NCBI GenBank assembly: GCA_024663395.1
Contig: JANFAH010000079.1
Location: 124,001 to 188,000, forward strand
DNA length: 64,000 nt
Source: Pisolithus tinctorius
Taxonomy: Eukaryota; Basidiomycota; Agaricomycetes; Boletales; Pisolithaceae
Reading direction: 5' to 3'
Position numbers and translations under genes: made by a program. The notes below the pieces were generated by a model that did no database searches, had not been told where the DNA came from, and saw only the letters and a list, made by a program, of their open reading frames with translations. This document shows, in pieces, positions 33,139 through 45,800 of the stretch. Every line of letters begins with the position of its first letter. Position 1 is the first letter of the stretch.

Positions 33139-36100
33139 TGCTGGGGGTGGGATGTAGGATGAGACTGATTTCTTTCGGAGACGGGACGGACGAAGTCGTC
33201 CGATTATATAATCTCCTTGGGACACCATTACATAACTCCTGAAACTGACTTCAAACGAAGGACCGCCGCGGCGTTGCAGCGCATCGGATTAGCACTGAAC
33301 TCTGTGCTAGCAAGTATGTATAGCGTCTGCGTACCACTGAATGGTCTCCACGGGGGTGAGCGCACCTCCACCTTCCATTTCAATCCGAAATCCAATGGCC
33401 AAAGCATCTGTGACGTGTAGGGTGCGCCATATCGCCACATTGCGGTATGTATAACATTTCAATTCGCTGTAATGTTCTTCATCGACACGAAACTAATCCC
33501 TACTGACACCGGCGCGCATTCGCGTTTCACCAATAGGGCTGTTCTACTAGTCCCGTCTCCTACACGACAGTCGTCTCCAGTCTGATACCTCCCGAAACTC
33601 TTCCCTGCCGAAAACATAGGCATAGGCTTGTTTTAGGCCACGTACCTGGGTCTGTGCTCTAAAAAAATCCGCGCACAGGTCAGCGAGATCTTTGTCTTGT
33701 CGTCTTCGAGGGTGCATAGGAGGCGGCATATATGCCTAACCCAGGAATCCCTACGTTCGTTCCCATTCACGAGCCTTGACGACCCCCAACATTCAATGAC
33801 ACGGTTTACGATTCACACGCATTCTTCAATTGGTAAGTGGAGGGAGCAATATTGAATTCGGGAAATCAACCGGGTGCAATCTCCCAATATTCCCGCCGGG
33901 CCGAGCCGTAACTCCATCGTGGTCCCCGTAGCCATGGGTCCTTTGCTCCCGGATGGCAAAACTAGCGTCTGCGACCGAACACGGCCATGCGTGGTCTGAT
34001 GCCATCAGCTACCAGTGCAAACGCTCGATACGCTAAACATTTCCAGTGCACGATTTACAAGCGCAAATCCGTCGTATTCACGCCTCGTAACCCATGGCGC
34101 TGCAACACTGGTGTATTTCCTCCCGTCTTCATGGCACTTCTCCATCCACGTCAAGGTAGCTTCCATCCGTCTTGGCGTCTGAAGTGACTCTTCCGAATCT
34201 CAACGTAGAGTCAATGTGACGTGGATATCGCCACATAGTCGTTGCGTATAATATTCTGCCATGGACTGCCTTCTCCCATCTACTCGATACTAAGTCCCTG
34301 CCACCGATACGTATTGGTGTTTAACTTAACGGGGCTGCTCCACGAGTTTCATCCAGTGGTCTTTGCCCGATACTGCCGAAATTCTAACCGGTTCAATACA
34401 TACCCACATAACATGCGTGCTTTTTTACTGGGTTCTACGCTAGGGAACATCCACGCAACGTCCAATGGCAAGAATGTCTTCTCGCCTTCGAGGGTGCATA
34501 GGGGGCGGTATATGTGCGCAATGCAGGAATTCCCACTTCATCTCCCATTGCCTACAACGGGTATGGATGCTCAAGTCTGGACACCGGCACCTGTAATTGC
34601 TGCCACGACGAAATGATTCGGGGTTATTTCCTTGTCTCTTCTCGCCACGTACGCGCCCTATACTATATGGTATCAACGTGCGGTACGCTAAACACATCTA
34701 CAGGAACACTAATTGTACTCTGGGTACAACCCTTAAACCATCGAAGAAGATTTATGTCTACGTAGGGCACTAGCGACGAACATCTCCGATCTCTGTCGGC
34801 CGAAAATGGCGTGTAATAAACATCTCAGATATGACTTTGTTCAGACAGCGCTGCATTTCTTCTTCCATCTTCCGCTCTTTGACGCGCTCGAACGTGTACC
34901 AATAATGATGAACGACGCTATCCACAGTTCAAGACTGTCGATACATGGTGCATGCACAACCCTGCACTGCAGTTCTACAAGGGTCGATACTCGTAATCGG
35001 TACCTCCTGTTCTGTTGGTACGCATTTCGATTCACATTCGTTTAGAACAATATCAGCCCTATCAATGAGATCAAGTTCAACCATGTACGTGAGGGAAGTC
35101 ATCACTGCTAGCTTATGGGTAGTTGACCACTCAGCTGTATTAGGGAGCAGCAGTTTCGCTCCAAGTTACGCATTGCCACCGCGCCCCAGGACGCTCGTGA
35201 GAACAAATCACCCTCCGCCACGCCCTTTCCCCGCACGTCTGCGGTAATCGGTTGACGGTCGTTCCCCATGCAGTAGTAGTCCCTCAGTGCGATCAGGATC
35301 AACAGCCCCTCCTCAACACCCGTCTTTATATAAAGTCCGCCAGGGTCTTCATTAATAGGATTGACATGCTATTCTTCTTCAATCGACTACCTCACGAGGA
35401 TCGTGTGCAGAAAATCAGGGTCGACGGAGGTAAGCATTCAGTATTCAATTGCCATACAATTTGTTCACGCGGTTCGTCCGGCACCGCAAGGAGTGCTGCT
35501 GCGGGTACGTAAGAGCGAGAATTCTTTCACGAGTGTGACCTCGGATGATTGTGTGTTCTGCCTCTCGTGACATCACTTTTTGTTGCATAAATGCACTATG
35601 GTAAGGTATAAACACAACTGGCACTCCCATCAACCAAACTCATCGCATTGGTCTGCAATCATGTTTTTCATATAATTAAGATTAGCTGACCAAGCCATAT
35701 TCCACTCGTCTCCGCCGACTAATCTTCCTTTAGCCTCCGTCAGTATGCAGCACCGATTGGGGCCGGCCAACGAGAGATGGTGATCATGAAGTATTGTCAG
35801 ATGGGACAAGTTCTTGAGGGTACATGCAAATCCCCTAAGCTTAGCTTCCGGAAGGTGTCGCTGATCAATTCCCGACTGTTTTGTTCATGCGGATCACACT
35901 GGATAGCGGCTTATACATAAGATCTGAAAATCAGAACGAGAAGGTGAGCGTTCTTCACTGCATGAATGCCATCCGTGTCTCAGTGCGTTGTATATTTCAC
36001 AAACGTCAGTATATGCATTTATGTTCAGACCGCGAAAAAAACTTGCTATTTCTCGCTTATTTCGTAACCCACTCCGACCCGACAACGCTTCGATCCCATC

Positions 36101-37599
36101 AAATGAGAAAACTTTCAATATGGTTGGGGGGCTTATCATAGCTGTGGTCGGGGAAATGACTGTAAGACTGGTGAATGGGAAACATCCTCATTTAAAGGCT
36201 CAATGTTTGATGGTAGAACTGGATACATCATACGGGAACAACAATCCAGCCAGATTTCCAAAAGGTCCTGGATCAGGTCGACAGTATCGTTCATTCCTTT
36301 GGCCCCACTTCCTCCCATCTGCGCATATTCTGGCATAAAGTTTGTGCTTCCAGGCAACCGGCGAGCTCTCGTTGTAGCTAGTTGCCAATGTCATCTCATA
36401 CATGTCGGCACCGCAGTGTCTCCCCTCGAATTGCTTGTGTAGTGATATTCCGCTCTGTTGCGTTGGGAGTAAATTTTATCCCGTTCCCGTTCCAATCCGC
36501 CAACTTAGCAATGCAAGGTGCCCGAGTCCCGTCAGCCACAGCAACATCCTCCGAAAAGAGTGCGTCGCAGACGTGCTAATGTCGCGCAACGGTCAGCCGC
36601 GGTGACAACTCCTGAAAATATGGAGTTACAATGTACCGCATGCACTGAACTCACCGGCGGAGGAAACGCGAAGACGGTCAGACCTTACTGGCACCAGCAT
36701 TGGGGACACCGGGAAACTGACTGTATCATCCAATGCCTCACCTCACCCTTGAGTTGGGAGAGAAAGGTTCCCTCGAGTACTCGTGTAGGAAGTCACCACG
36801 GTCATCATATTGCAATAGGGAACGTTACGAGGTTTTGGGTTGCCATCCGCAGAGTGGAACCGTCATGGGTGCCTCGAGGTTGGCTGGGGAGCACGCGCTG
36901 GCAAACTCGTTGTTCGGAATTACGACATCCTCGCCAACTACTCATTTGAACCCACCCACGACTCTGGACATCAAGCTATCCACGATGACCCACTCTTCTG
37001 ATGCATTTTTTTTCTTTCCAAATGTTTGTTGGCAAACGTCACATCGAATGTTCAATCTGAAAGATCTGGGGAGAAAAAGGTATGTCGACTGATCGAGCGG
37101 AGTTGACTTCCACCGCTGACCAGCGACTTGAAGTTCCTAGTAATGCAGCGAAGAATCGCCGACCCCGCGCCCATCCCCCTGTGCTACTACGATGAACGCG
37201 GTCTGTTTGCTAATTCATTTTGGAATGCATGTTGCTGTATTCCTTTCGCGTCTCATCAGTCTCCGTATTTGTCTCTGAGAGGTTGCGTTTCTCAGCCTGT
37301 CTTACCGATCCCATTACGCAGTGCAGTCCTGCCACATCTAGCACACTCCGAACGTGAACTCCTTTCAGTTCATTCACCTGATTCTGATAAACATGGAGAG
37401 TCCAATCACTTCCCCTTCTGATCGTCATCAGGACACTGCACGGAGATGATAGGCGCATTCATAGCCGATGTTCCGGCCCACCAGTGATCATCGTTCCCAA
37501 ACCCGGTGCGCGTTCATCCTGTGGATGACGTCCAACCACACGTTGAGGACTCAACTTGCTTCAGAATGACATATTACACCCTCACACAGTGTTGGTGAC
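33139..37599. other. Gene-poor stretch with an ~0.8 kb diverged tandem duplication
   Basis: No gene recognised. Blocks at 33410-33470 (GTGACGTG ... TATCGCCACAT) and about 33693-33750 (TTCGAGGGTGCATAGG) recur at about 34215-34260 and 34478-34535. This shows an old tandem duplication of roughly 0.8 kb. The remaining sequence to 37.6 kb has only short, overlapping open frames. It could be decayed members of the repeat field that follows. Confidence 0.4.
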
Positions 37600-39369
37600 G
37601 CGTCATTTCTTCGGCCCGTATTCGGCTGTTCCTTAAGTACCGGGCGTCATGGAAGCACCTACTGTGTCTTAATGACAATACTCCGCGAGTCTGACAGGCT
37701 CTGTCTTCTTTGGTTGGCCAAGGGTCTGCTTGGTGCATCGCACTTCTAACTCCTGTCGACGCGGCCAATGCTGTTATCGCCGCAGTTGTGTTCTAGCCGC
37801 CGCACTGCATATCTAGTTGCCGCCTTCCTGATCCCAGCCAACATCTCCTCCAGGCACCATCACCTAGATTTGTCTGGGTTGACCTCGTTCTCGAGTACCA
37901 CCCGCTAATCGCCATGAGGATCAATAGCAGCTCACCTTGGCTCTGATGCCATCAGTCCATGACCTTGACGTCCCTTGCAGGTGTCGGCGTATGACGATAC
38001 AACATTAACGGGACGCAGCGTCGCCTGTCATGCAGATCCATGTTGCGTGGATCGGGTGTTGGACACAGACGGTGAAGAGAGGTTGTCGCAATACTCCTGG
38101 ATCCGCTTTCCTCCCTTTCGCGAGCCTTTCCCTACAGACACATTTCGACCCTAAGGATTTACTCGCAGATTGACGATTTCGCTGCACTTGGCAACACTTG
38201 TACTCAGTGTGGCCGATGAAATACGCGAGTGCTGTTGTCCTTTCGGTGAAAAGACCCAGCATCGGACCTTCATGTTATCAGGTCTTAGGGCAATTGATCC
38301 TTGTGACGTCAAAGTATCGTGTATACACATGGTTCGCGGTCCCCACATTGAGGATGCATGGCTACGTCTAACAGCCGACGACTCCGCAATCCTATGCCTC
38401 ATTAATCATTGGCAGTAATCTACAGTCATTTCCGAGCTCCCAAGAAAAGTACCATTCCGTACTGACATCATTTTTAACTGTTCAAACTGCAAGGTTTGAA
38501 GTTGGTGAGCATTACGCTACCCGGATCGTAGGCGTAGCTGACATGTTTTTGCAGACCTCCCATGATAAAAGGCGAAGTCTGCACCCGTGATCCCGACTAT
38601 CCAAGCGTAATGGTAGTGGTACTCAAGTGTTGCCGGCCGATCGAGGCGGATCTTTAATCATCTCGAGGTCTTTCTCTCGCGAGAATATAGCATTAGTTTC
38701 GTGTGGTTTCCCCGCGCAGTCGGTGTCCCACTCGGTAACTTGCTTGCTTGCCGTGCTTCCACCTGCGGCATCGAGTGAATGAAAAACACTAGAATTCGAG
38801 TGTACGCCAACTGCTTCTCCACGATGGAGAGGCGCGTTTAGGGTGCGCAACCTGTTTCCGTTCAACCCGTATCTTGGCTTGGAGCACGTCGATCGGCCGC
38901 GTTGTATGTCTTCCGTCTTGCGGTTCATCACGGCGAGGGAACTTTACCGCGGCGTCTGCTTCTGCAACTGTTAACGAATGAAATGAAATGGTGAATTTGA
39001 ATCAGCCAATCGATCTCCCTTCCTTTCTAGTGGTTGATCCATGAACAGATGGGGAAGACCATGATGGGGTGGCTTAAGTGACACAACACCTCAAATATAC
39101 TACTTCGAACCGCCGTGCGGCTTGAGCGCGTTCCTTGGTGAGCTTCCGTCGTTTTGAGCTCTTGCCATGGAATTACAAATGGTCAGAAGGCAAGCATCAT
39201 ACTTTTCCTCCGGGAAATTCAGATTCGTTTAGATGAAGTGGCAAAACCTGCTGCTCCTCCACCCACTGATGCAGCACCGCATCCAGTGGACACGTTGGAA
39301 TGCTCGCAACCTGATGTGCCCCCCTTTAAAAACAAAGGACACGAAACGATTGTGCTGCATCATTCGACA

Positions 39370-40384
39370 ATGTCTGACAACACCAATATACCGCCTACCG
39401 ACAACAATCAGACGACACCTCCCCCTCATAACGCGAATGGGTTGAAGCACATTATCCGCGATAGCCAGTGAGATACTCGTCTCTTTCTGCTCGTCGTGTG
39501 CTCATCCAATGGTGCAGCGGTGTATTTATCCTTGAAGGCACCGAGATTAATGTACTACCCGCCGATGACAATCAGTCGACTTTTCCTGATCCCGGTTATG
39601 AGCTCAACCAGTCGATGCATTTTAATGGCACTGACAAGTAGGTTCCTTCTTTTCTCCGCTCGGCGTGTGCTCATTCAATGATGCAGCGATGTGCTTATCC
39701 TTGAAGGCACCGAGACCAATGTACTACCCGCCGATGACAATCAATTGACTTTTCCCGATCCCGGTTATGAGCTCAATCAGTCGATGCATTTTAATGGCGC
39801 TGACAAGTAGGTTCCCCTCTTTGCTCCGCTCGTCGTGTGTTAATTCAAAGATGCAGCGGCGTATTTATCCTTGAAGGCACTGAGACCAATGTACTACCTG
39901 CCGATGACAATCAGTCGACTTTTCCCGATCCTGGTTATGAGCTCAACCAGTTGATGCAATATAATGGTGCTGACAAGTAGGCTCCCTCTTTACTCCACTC
40001 GTCGTGTGCTCATTCAGCGATGCAGCGGTGTATTTACCCTTGAAGGCACCGAGACCAATGTGCTACTCGCTGATGACAATCAGTCGACCTTTCCCGATCC
40101 CGATTATGAGCTCAACCAGACGATGCAATTTAATGGCGCCGGAACGTAAGTTTCCCTCTTTGCACTGCTCGTCACGTGCTTATTCAAGATGTAGCAACCT
40201 CTCCACTCTCATCGGCGCGCTGGGACTTGAAGGCCCGCCCAACGAGGCTGAACTTGTGAGTTTTTCGTGAAGACTGGTTGATACACGCATGAATCTGTTT
40301 TGTCAGGCCGCCTTCCCCGGCTCGCTATTGCGTGTACGGGAAATCCTCGGTCTCCTCACTGGACAGCACTTAATAGATAACTAA
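39370..40384 (+). CDS. Unknown small gene with a tandemly repeated 40-residue exon (copy I)
   Basis: Exons: 39370-39467, four near-identical 120-nt exons at 39518-39637, 39687-39806, 39857-39976 and 40026-40145, then 40195-40255 and 40307 onward. All introns are GT-AG, 49-51 bp, and alike (GTAGG...GATGCAG). Every repeat exon is phase 2-2 and encodes about GVFILEGTETNVLPADDNQS plus FPDPGYELNQSMHFNGAD. With no stop anywhere the chain is 238 codons to TAA at 40382. An alternative exit at 40334 (GTACGG) with a fine branch site (ATAACTAAC) and TTTCAG at 40394 would add a further exon. A CCTTTAAAAA box lies 46 bp upstream of the ATG. The product is acidic and hydrophilic; no domain, signal peptide or membrane segment seen. 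Confidence 0.58.
39518..40145 (+). repeat. Tandem repeat of an exon-intron module, 4 copies, 169-170 bp
   Basis: Four direct repeats with periods 169, 170 and 169 bp. Each is one 120-nt exon plus a 49-50 bp intron, so repeat borders coincide with splice sites. Exon copies differ at only a few bases, many of them silent. Confidence 0.85.
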
Positions 40385-42899
40385 CTATTTCAGTGCTCTG
40401 ACGCTCTTCCTTGTTACTCGTGTACTGTTCCCCTAGTTACGCTTGTGCGTGTAAGATCACAGCCAGATGCTCACTTCTTTTTCATCGTGTTGCCCTGAGA
40501 AGTTGTCAAGGCTCATCTCGTGACCCAGCGCGTGCCTAAGTATGTGGTCAATAGGGTGTCAGTCCATTCACTTGTGATATGTCCACCCACATTCTTGAGT
40601 TTGGTCATATCGGGTAGTCATCACGCTTATGACACTTTCCCCGATGACGTGTGCGATGCCCTTGAGGCGGCAGGTGCAAACTTGACATCAATACAACATG
40701 CTTTGGTTCCACAAGCTCTGAGCAGCAAACCGAGATTCCGCCCACTGCGAACCACCACAAACCATCAAAACCATCGAGTGCGGCTTTGGTGCCGTGGCAT
40801 CCGGGCAAAATTGGCTATCACCTTCGAGTCCTTCGGCTGGATTCGACCATTGTCACTGCAGACAGTCCATCGCCTTCTGTTGTAAATATCATAGCCGGGG
40901 CTTGAACCTGCGGCACACATGAAGCCCAGCAGTCAAAATTCGTGGTGCTGCAAAGCTATCACTAGTGTCTAAAGATTGCATACCTCCCAGTTGTACCACC
41001 TGTATACCTGCTTTTTCCCTGTCTTGTGTTCTGGCACCTTTTCTGGGCCAGTATGCTCGCGCTAGAAGCAGATGCTTGGGTTCCGGGCACCGTGAAACGT
41101 GTCACTCCAGTACCTACATAACCCGATAGTCCCGGTAGGTCGCGTTGTCGCCGCTTTTGCCTTCGGTGATCGCAAATATTTTCAGATACAAACTTACAGT
41201 GCCTGCAAGTACATTACATAGGCCCCTGTCAGTGGTGATCAAGAACGTCACGTGCATCAACGCACATAAGTCCTGAACTTGCAACGACAATTCTCATAAT
41301 ACATTCTTGGACTAGTTTCCCTCAGTTTAAGTGCACAATTAGGCAATGCAGCGGAACGATGGCAGTCGGAATTGTTTTGGCTGAGACCCCGAACGATGGC
41401 CCTTACAGGGCGTCGTGACAGCACCTCTCGGGACACGCAGCGCACTGGCATTCTCAATATGTACCTATTCTGGAAGCTTGTAATCATCTCGAGGTGATCC
41501 AAGTCGCCGCTACCCATGATAGGGAAAATGAGTGCTATGTAGGTCGACCTGGAGGCTTGCAGATCGATAATATCTTGAACTTCTGGATATGGTACTCTGT
41601 ATGTTTGCCGCATGTATTCTGCTTTGTGATTTCTAGCTGGCGTCAAGGCCCTTCAAACACGAGAAAGTTGGGTATTTGTGACCTCTGGCAGGGACTTGGA
41701 AAAGGAACTGTGATTGTAATGACATTGATTACTAAGCAAGTGCTTCATGCCTGCCACTGGCACTCGTCCTCGTGCATCTGCTGGAGCGCCTCTTCATCAA
41801 GTCACACGAACATTATGATCTTCGAGGCGTCCAACCGCGCGATATCATCCGTCTTGCCTCGCTTTTCAGAGACTTGGCCAGATTTAATCCTCCACTCTGT
41901 GCTAATTCATCTCGGAGACGATAATTCTGCGCGACCGAGTGAAGCGAGTCCTCAAGGATATGGTGCTATAACCTGCTGTTACACTTCTTGCCATCGTTCG
42001 GAACGACCAACCAGGATTACATTCTGCTGTGGCTGACACGCGCCAGCCAAAAATGGCCGTTCACCTACTGCGGATCCAGGTCCAGGTACTGAAGGTCGAG
42101 TTTTTTTTCCCCCCTCTTCTGGCCATAATCAAGAGATCTTCCAAAGATGATAGACATGTCAACGCCCTCTCCTCAAGGCTGACGTCTGTTACCTTGTAAT
42201 AACCGCTGCTATCAAGTATTGTGATTGTCATCCAGAGATAGTACGTCGTCCTTCATCTCAACTGACTTCATTTACACGTTTGATGACTCCCTACCCCCTC
42301 TTGAGAATTGCCTACCCCCTGCAAGGACTGCATACGACATCTTCACTTTCGTACACGTTAGTCGACGTTTCCGCGTACTTGGCTGTTTCTAAGTATCCGA
42401 GGTGCCAAGAGTGCAGGTGCTCATTTATGGTTCTGTCAGGTTCTTAGTTCCCGGTAACTCTTCTATGACCACTTTTTGTTGTCAGGCTGCGCTTATTCCT
42501 TTATCAGCCAGAGTTTACGGAATCGATTTGGTCTCTGGGACACTCGTTGCGTGCTCCTATCACCAACTGCTTGCAACAACGATGTTCCTAAGCTTCTGCT
42601 ATCAATTAGACGACTTTACACGATGTCAACTTCCCATCCAGAGACGCAGGTTTGATTTAATTCTAATTAGCCTACCCGCTATGCATATCCTTGTCCCGCA
42701 ATTCTTATCACTTGGACACAGCCGTCTCATTCACGGTGCCTAAATGTTCAAGTTTAATACATACCATTTTCCTTCCATTGCGATGATTTAGCTGTGCCGA
42801 TCTGATGGTACACTCGTGTGGCGTTAATACTCTGCAATTAAGACGCTATTTGGCAGTCACATTTTCCAATTAACTTGCATGACGGGGGACCATTTCTTG

Positions 42900-45800
42900 G
42901 TTTGACCCGTCGTTTCTTCGGACGGCCCGTATTCGGCTGTTCTTAAGTACCGAGTGTCAGGAAACATGTTCTATGTCTTAATGGCAATATTCCGCGATTC
43001 TGACAGGTTCTGTCTTCGTCGGTTGGTTAGGGGTCTGCTTGGCACACCGCACTTCTAACTCCTGTCGACGCAGCCAATGCTGCTATCGCCGCAGCCGTGT
43101 TTCTGGCCGCCGCACTGCATATCTAGTTACCACCTCCCTGAATCCAACCAATATCTCCGTCAGGCACCATTACCTGGAGTTGGCTGAGTTGGACCGTCCT
43201 CTCGGGTACCACTCACTGGTCGTCATGTAGGAACAGAAGCAGTTGATTTGGGCGTTGAAACCATCGGTTCCGTTCCCTCGCAGGCGCGCGCACATGACGA
43301 TGCAATTTTAACGGGTCGCTCGTCATGCAAATCCATGATACGTTGTACACAGTTGATGAAGATGTCGTCGCAATGCCCCCTGGATAGGACTTGACAACAC
43401 TTGTAATGAGTTTGGACGATGGCATGCGCGAGTCGAAATGCTGCTGTTGACCTTTCAGTGAAACGGTCTAGTATCAGACAATATCGGACAGTATCGGACT
43501 TGGCACACCTGCCAAGAAATTAAAATAATTAATTCATCTCTGAATGCTTGCTGGTCGCACCTCGAGGGGACGCGTGCTCCATACTGAACAGGCGTGGCCA
43601 GGTCTACGTAACTACCAGCCAATGACTCGCTCCAATTATACAATCATTGGTCAAACCTTCAGCTTCAAATCTCATTTGGAGACAAACCGCAAGGTTCATT
43701 CCACGCAGAGCTCATTTTTCATTCAATTTATGTGTTTTTGCAGCTGGTACGCATTATGCCTGCCAAGTCATTTGTGTAGCTGACATGTTTTTGGCAAATG
43801 GTAAAGGGTAGGATCTCGCGCAATCCCAGTATAGCAGTCAACGGTACTCAAATGTTACCGGCTGCCGTGCTGATGCCTTATGGTGAAAGGAACTAGGACC
43901 CGTGCATAGCGATTATGATCGAAGTGGGGGTCGACGCTAATTCTCCCGCGAGAATGCAACGTTAGTTTCCCCGTGCAGTGCGCTCCCCACTCAGAAGAAC
44001 TCTCGATAGCTTAGCCTGCCTGCTTCCACTTGCGGCGTCGAGTGAACGAAAACACTAGAACTCGAGGGTACGCCAGTTGCCTCTTGTCATGTCGCGACTT
44101 GCAACATAGTGTGGTTTGCTCCAGCATGGTTTCTAGTGTTGTCACCCTGCGTTGATACGACATCGGTCCAGCGTTCTGCTTTCTTCTCCATGATGAGGTT
44201 CATTTCTTAATCTGCTGGGTCATGTGAAAGTTTTATGACCAGTCACACAGCGTGTAAGTGCATGTGGCAGGTGTGTTTTTTTATAGTCCGACCGCCTCAG
44301 AATGTGAGTTTCAGCAGGTTCACTAGCGATAGCCATCCACTCTCTATCCACTCGTCATTATGTGGACCACGACTTTAAATACGGTGAAAAAGTACGTGCA
44401 ATCATTCGTTTCCTCTGGGACCGTAGTTGATTCCATAGATTACATTTCACTGCACTTCGGGGAGGCGCATTCAGGGTCATCGCTCCTATTCAAGATACGA
44501 GGTGAACGGAAAGCTGCACACATCGTTGAGGCGTGGTGTATACCTTGCGTCCTGCAGCTCATCACAGTGAAGGATTTCTGCCGCGGTATCCCCTTTTCTA
44601 CAGTTGTAAATGAATGAAAGATTGATATTTGAATTGATCGATAGCTACCACTTTGTAGTGCCTGATTCACAATTTCGGATCGCCGGGAAGATGATGAGAG
44701 ATTGATACTGCATGTACTTCAAACTTCAATGCTGCTTGAGTGTGCTCTTTGGTGAGGTTTCGTCGTCTTGAGTTCTTGCCGTGGCATTGCAAATATCCAG
44801 AATCTCCTGCCCCTCGACCCACTGGCACTGCACTGCATCTAGTGAACACCTTGGGATGCTTTACCTGACCGCCACACCCTTTAAAAAGCAGAGGACTTGA
44901 GACGACTGTGCCATATCATCCGACAATGCCTAACGACACCCAGTCGACCCTGCCCCTCATGAGCCCAACGAGCAGATGCACTTTAACCACGTTGGCAAGT
45001 AGGTCTCCCTCTCTGTCCCGCTCGTCGTGCGCTCATTCAATGATGCAGCAGCACATCTAGTCTCGCCGGCGCAACGGGAGATGGAAACCAGCCAACGGGA
45101 CTGACCATGTGAGTTTTTCGCGAGAAGTGGTTAATACACACACGAAAAGTTTTGCCAGGCCGCTTTTCCCGGTTCGATGTTACACACGCCCGAAATCCCG
45201 GACTCTTAGGCAACGGCTCATAGAAGGTCAATGCATCCAGTGGCCTGATATATACTTCCGTGGTCGCTACTTTTGTACCGTTCTCCTCCCAGTTGCACCT
45301 GCTCGTGTAAGAACATCGTCAGATTTTCTCTTCTTTTCTATCTCGTTACCATAAGAGAAAGTTCCAAATGCCCTTCTCGTCAGCCAACGTGTGCATACGC
45401 CCCACATTAACTTTGGCCATGTGTTTCTTGGACACACGCTCCAAGAAAAGGGAGAGGACAATCTTTGAACCTGCAGTGCAGGTATGATATTAAAAACACC
45501 ATGGTTTCGGTCTGCATGCTCTGAGCAGCAATCTGTAATTCAACCATCGCTGCGGACCACACCAAACCGGTTTTTGATGCAATGACCGTCCGGAAAGTTT
45601 GTGTTGTTATTTTCGCCTTCTTCAGGTCGTGTCACTGTCACTACACGCAATTCGTCACCTAAGAGTGTGACGTAGCCAAGGCCTTAACCCGTGGCCATAT
45701 GAAAACCAACAATCAAAATTTGTGATTCGCAAAGCTATTGCTAACGTTTGCATACCTCCTAGTGTATCTCCCTGTGCACCGGCGTTTTTCCTGCCTTGTA

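Larger units (their letters stand above)
37600..42899. repeat. Diverged segmental duplication, unit I
   Basis: Unit I is colinear with unit II (42900-47660). Matching landmarks: TCTTCGGCCCGTATTCGGCT (37611) with 42912 (a small insertion in II), TTCTAACTCCTGTCGACGC (37744 and 43053), GTAGCTGACATGTTTTTG (38533 and 43777), the multi-exon gene (39370 and 44926), a block with TTGCCATCGTTCGGAACGA (about 41987 and 46680), and an end block ATTTAGCTGTGCCGATCTGATGG (about 42785) matched near 47560. Divergence is high, so the duplication is old. An open frame around 40650-40885 (DTFPDDVCDALEAAGANLTS) looks coding but is unplaced. Confidence 0.6.

Noticed and set aside
40885..40960. tRNA-like T-loop on the minus strand (GCAGGTTCAAGCCCCGGC).
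   Set aside because: The T stem does not pair, no D arm or acceptor stem could be drawn, and the duplicate near 45680 has diverged at these bases.
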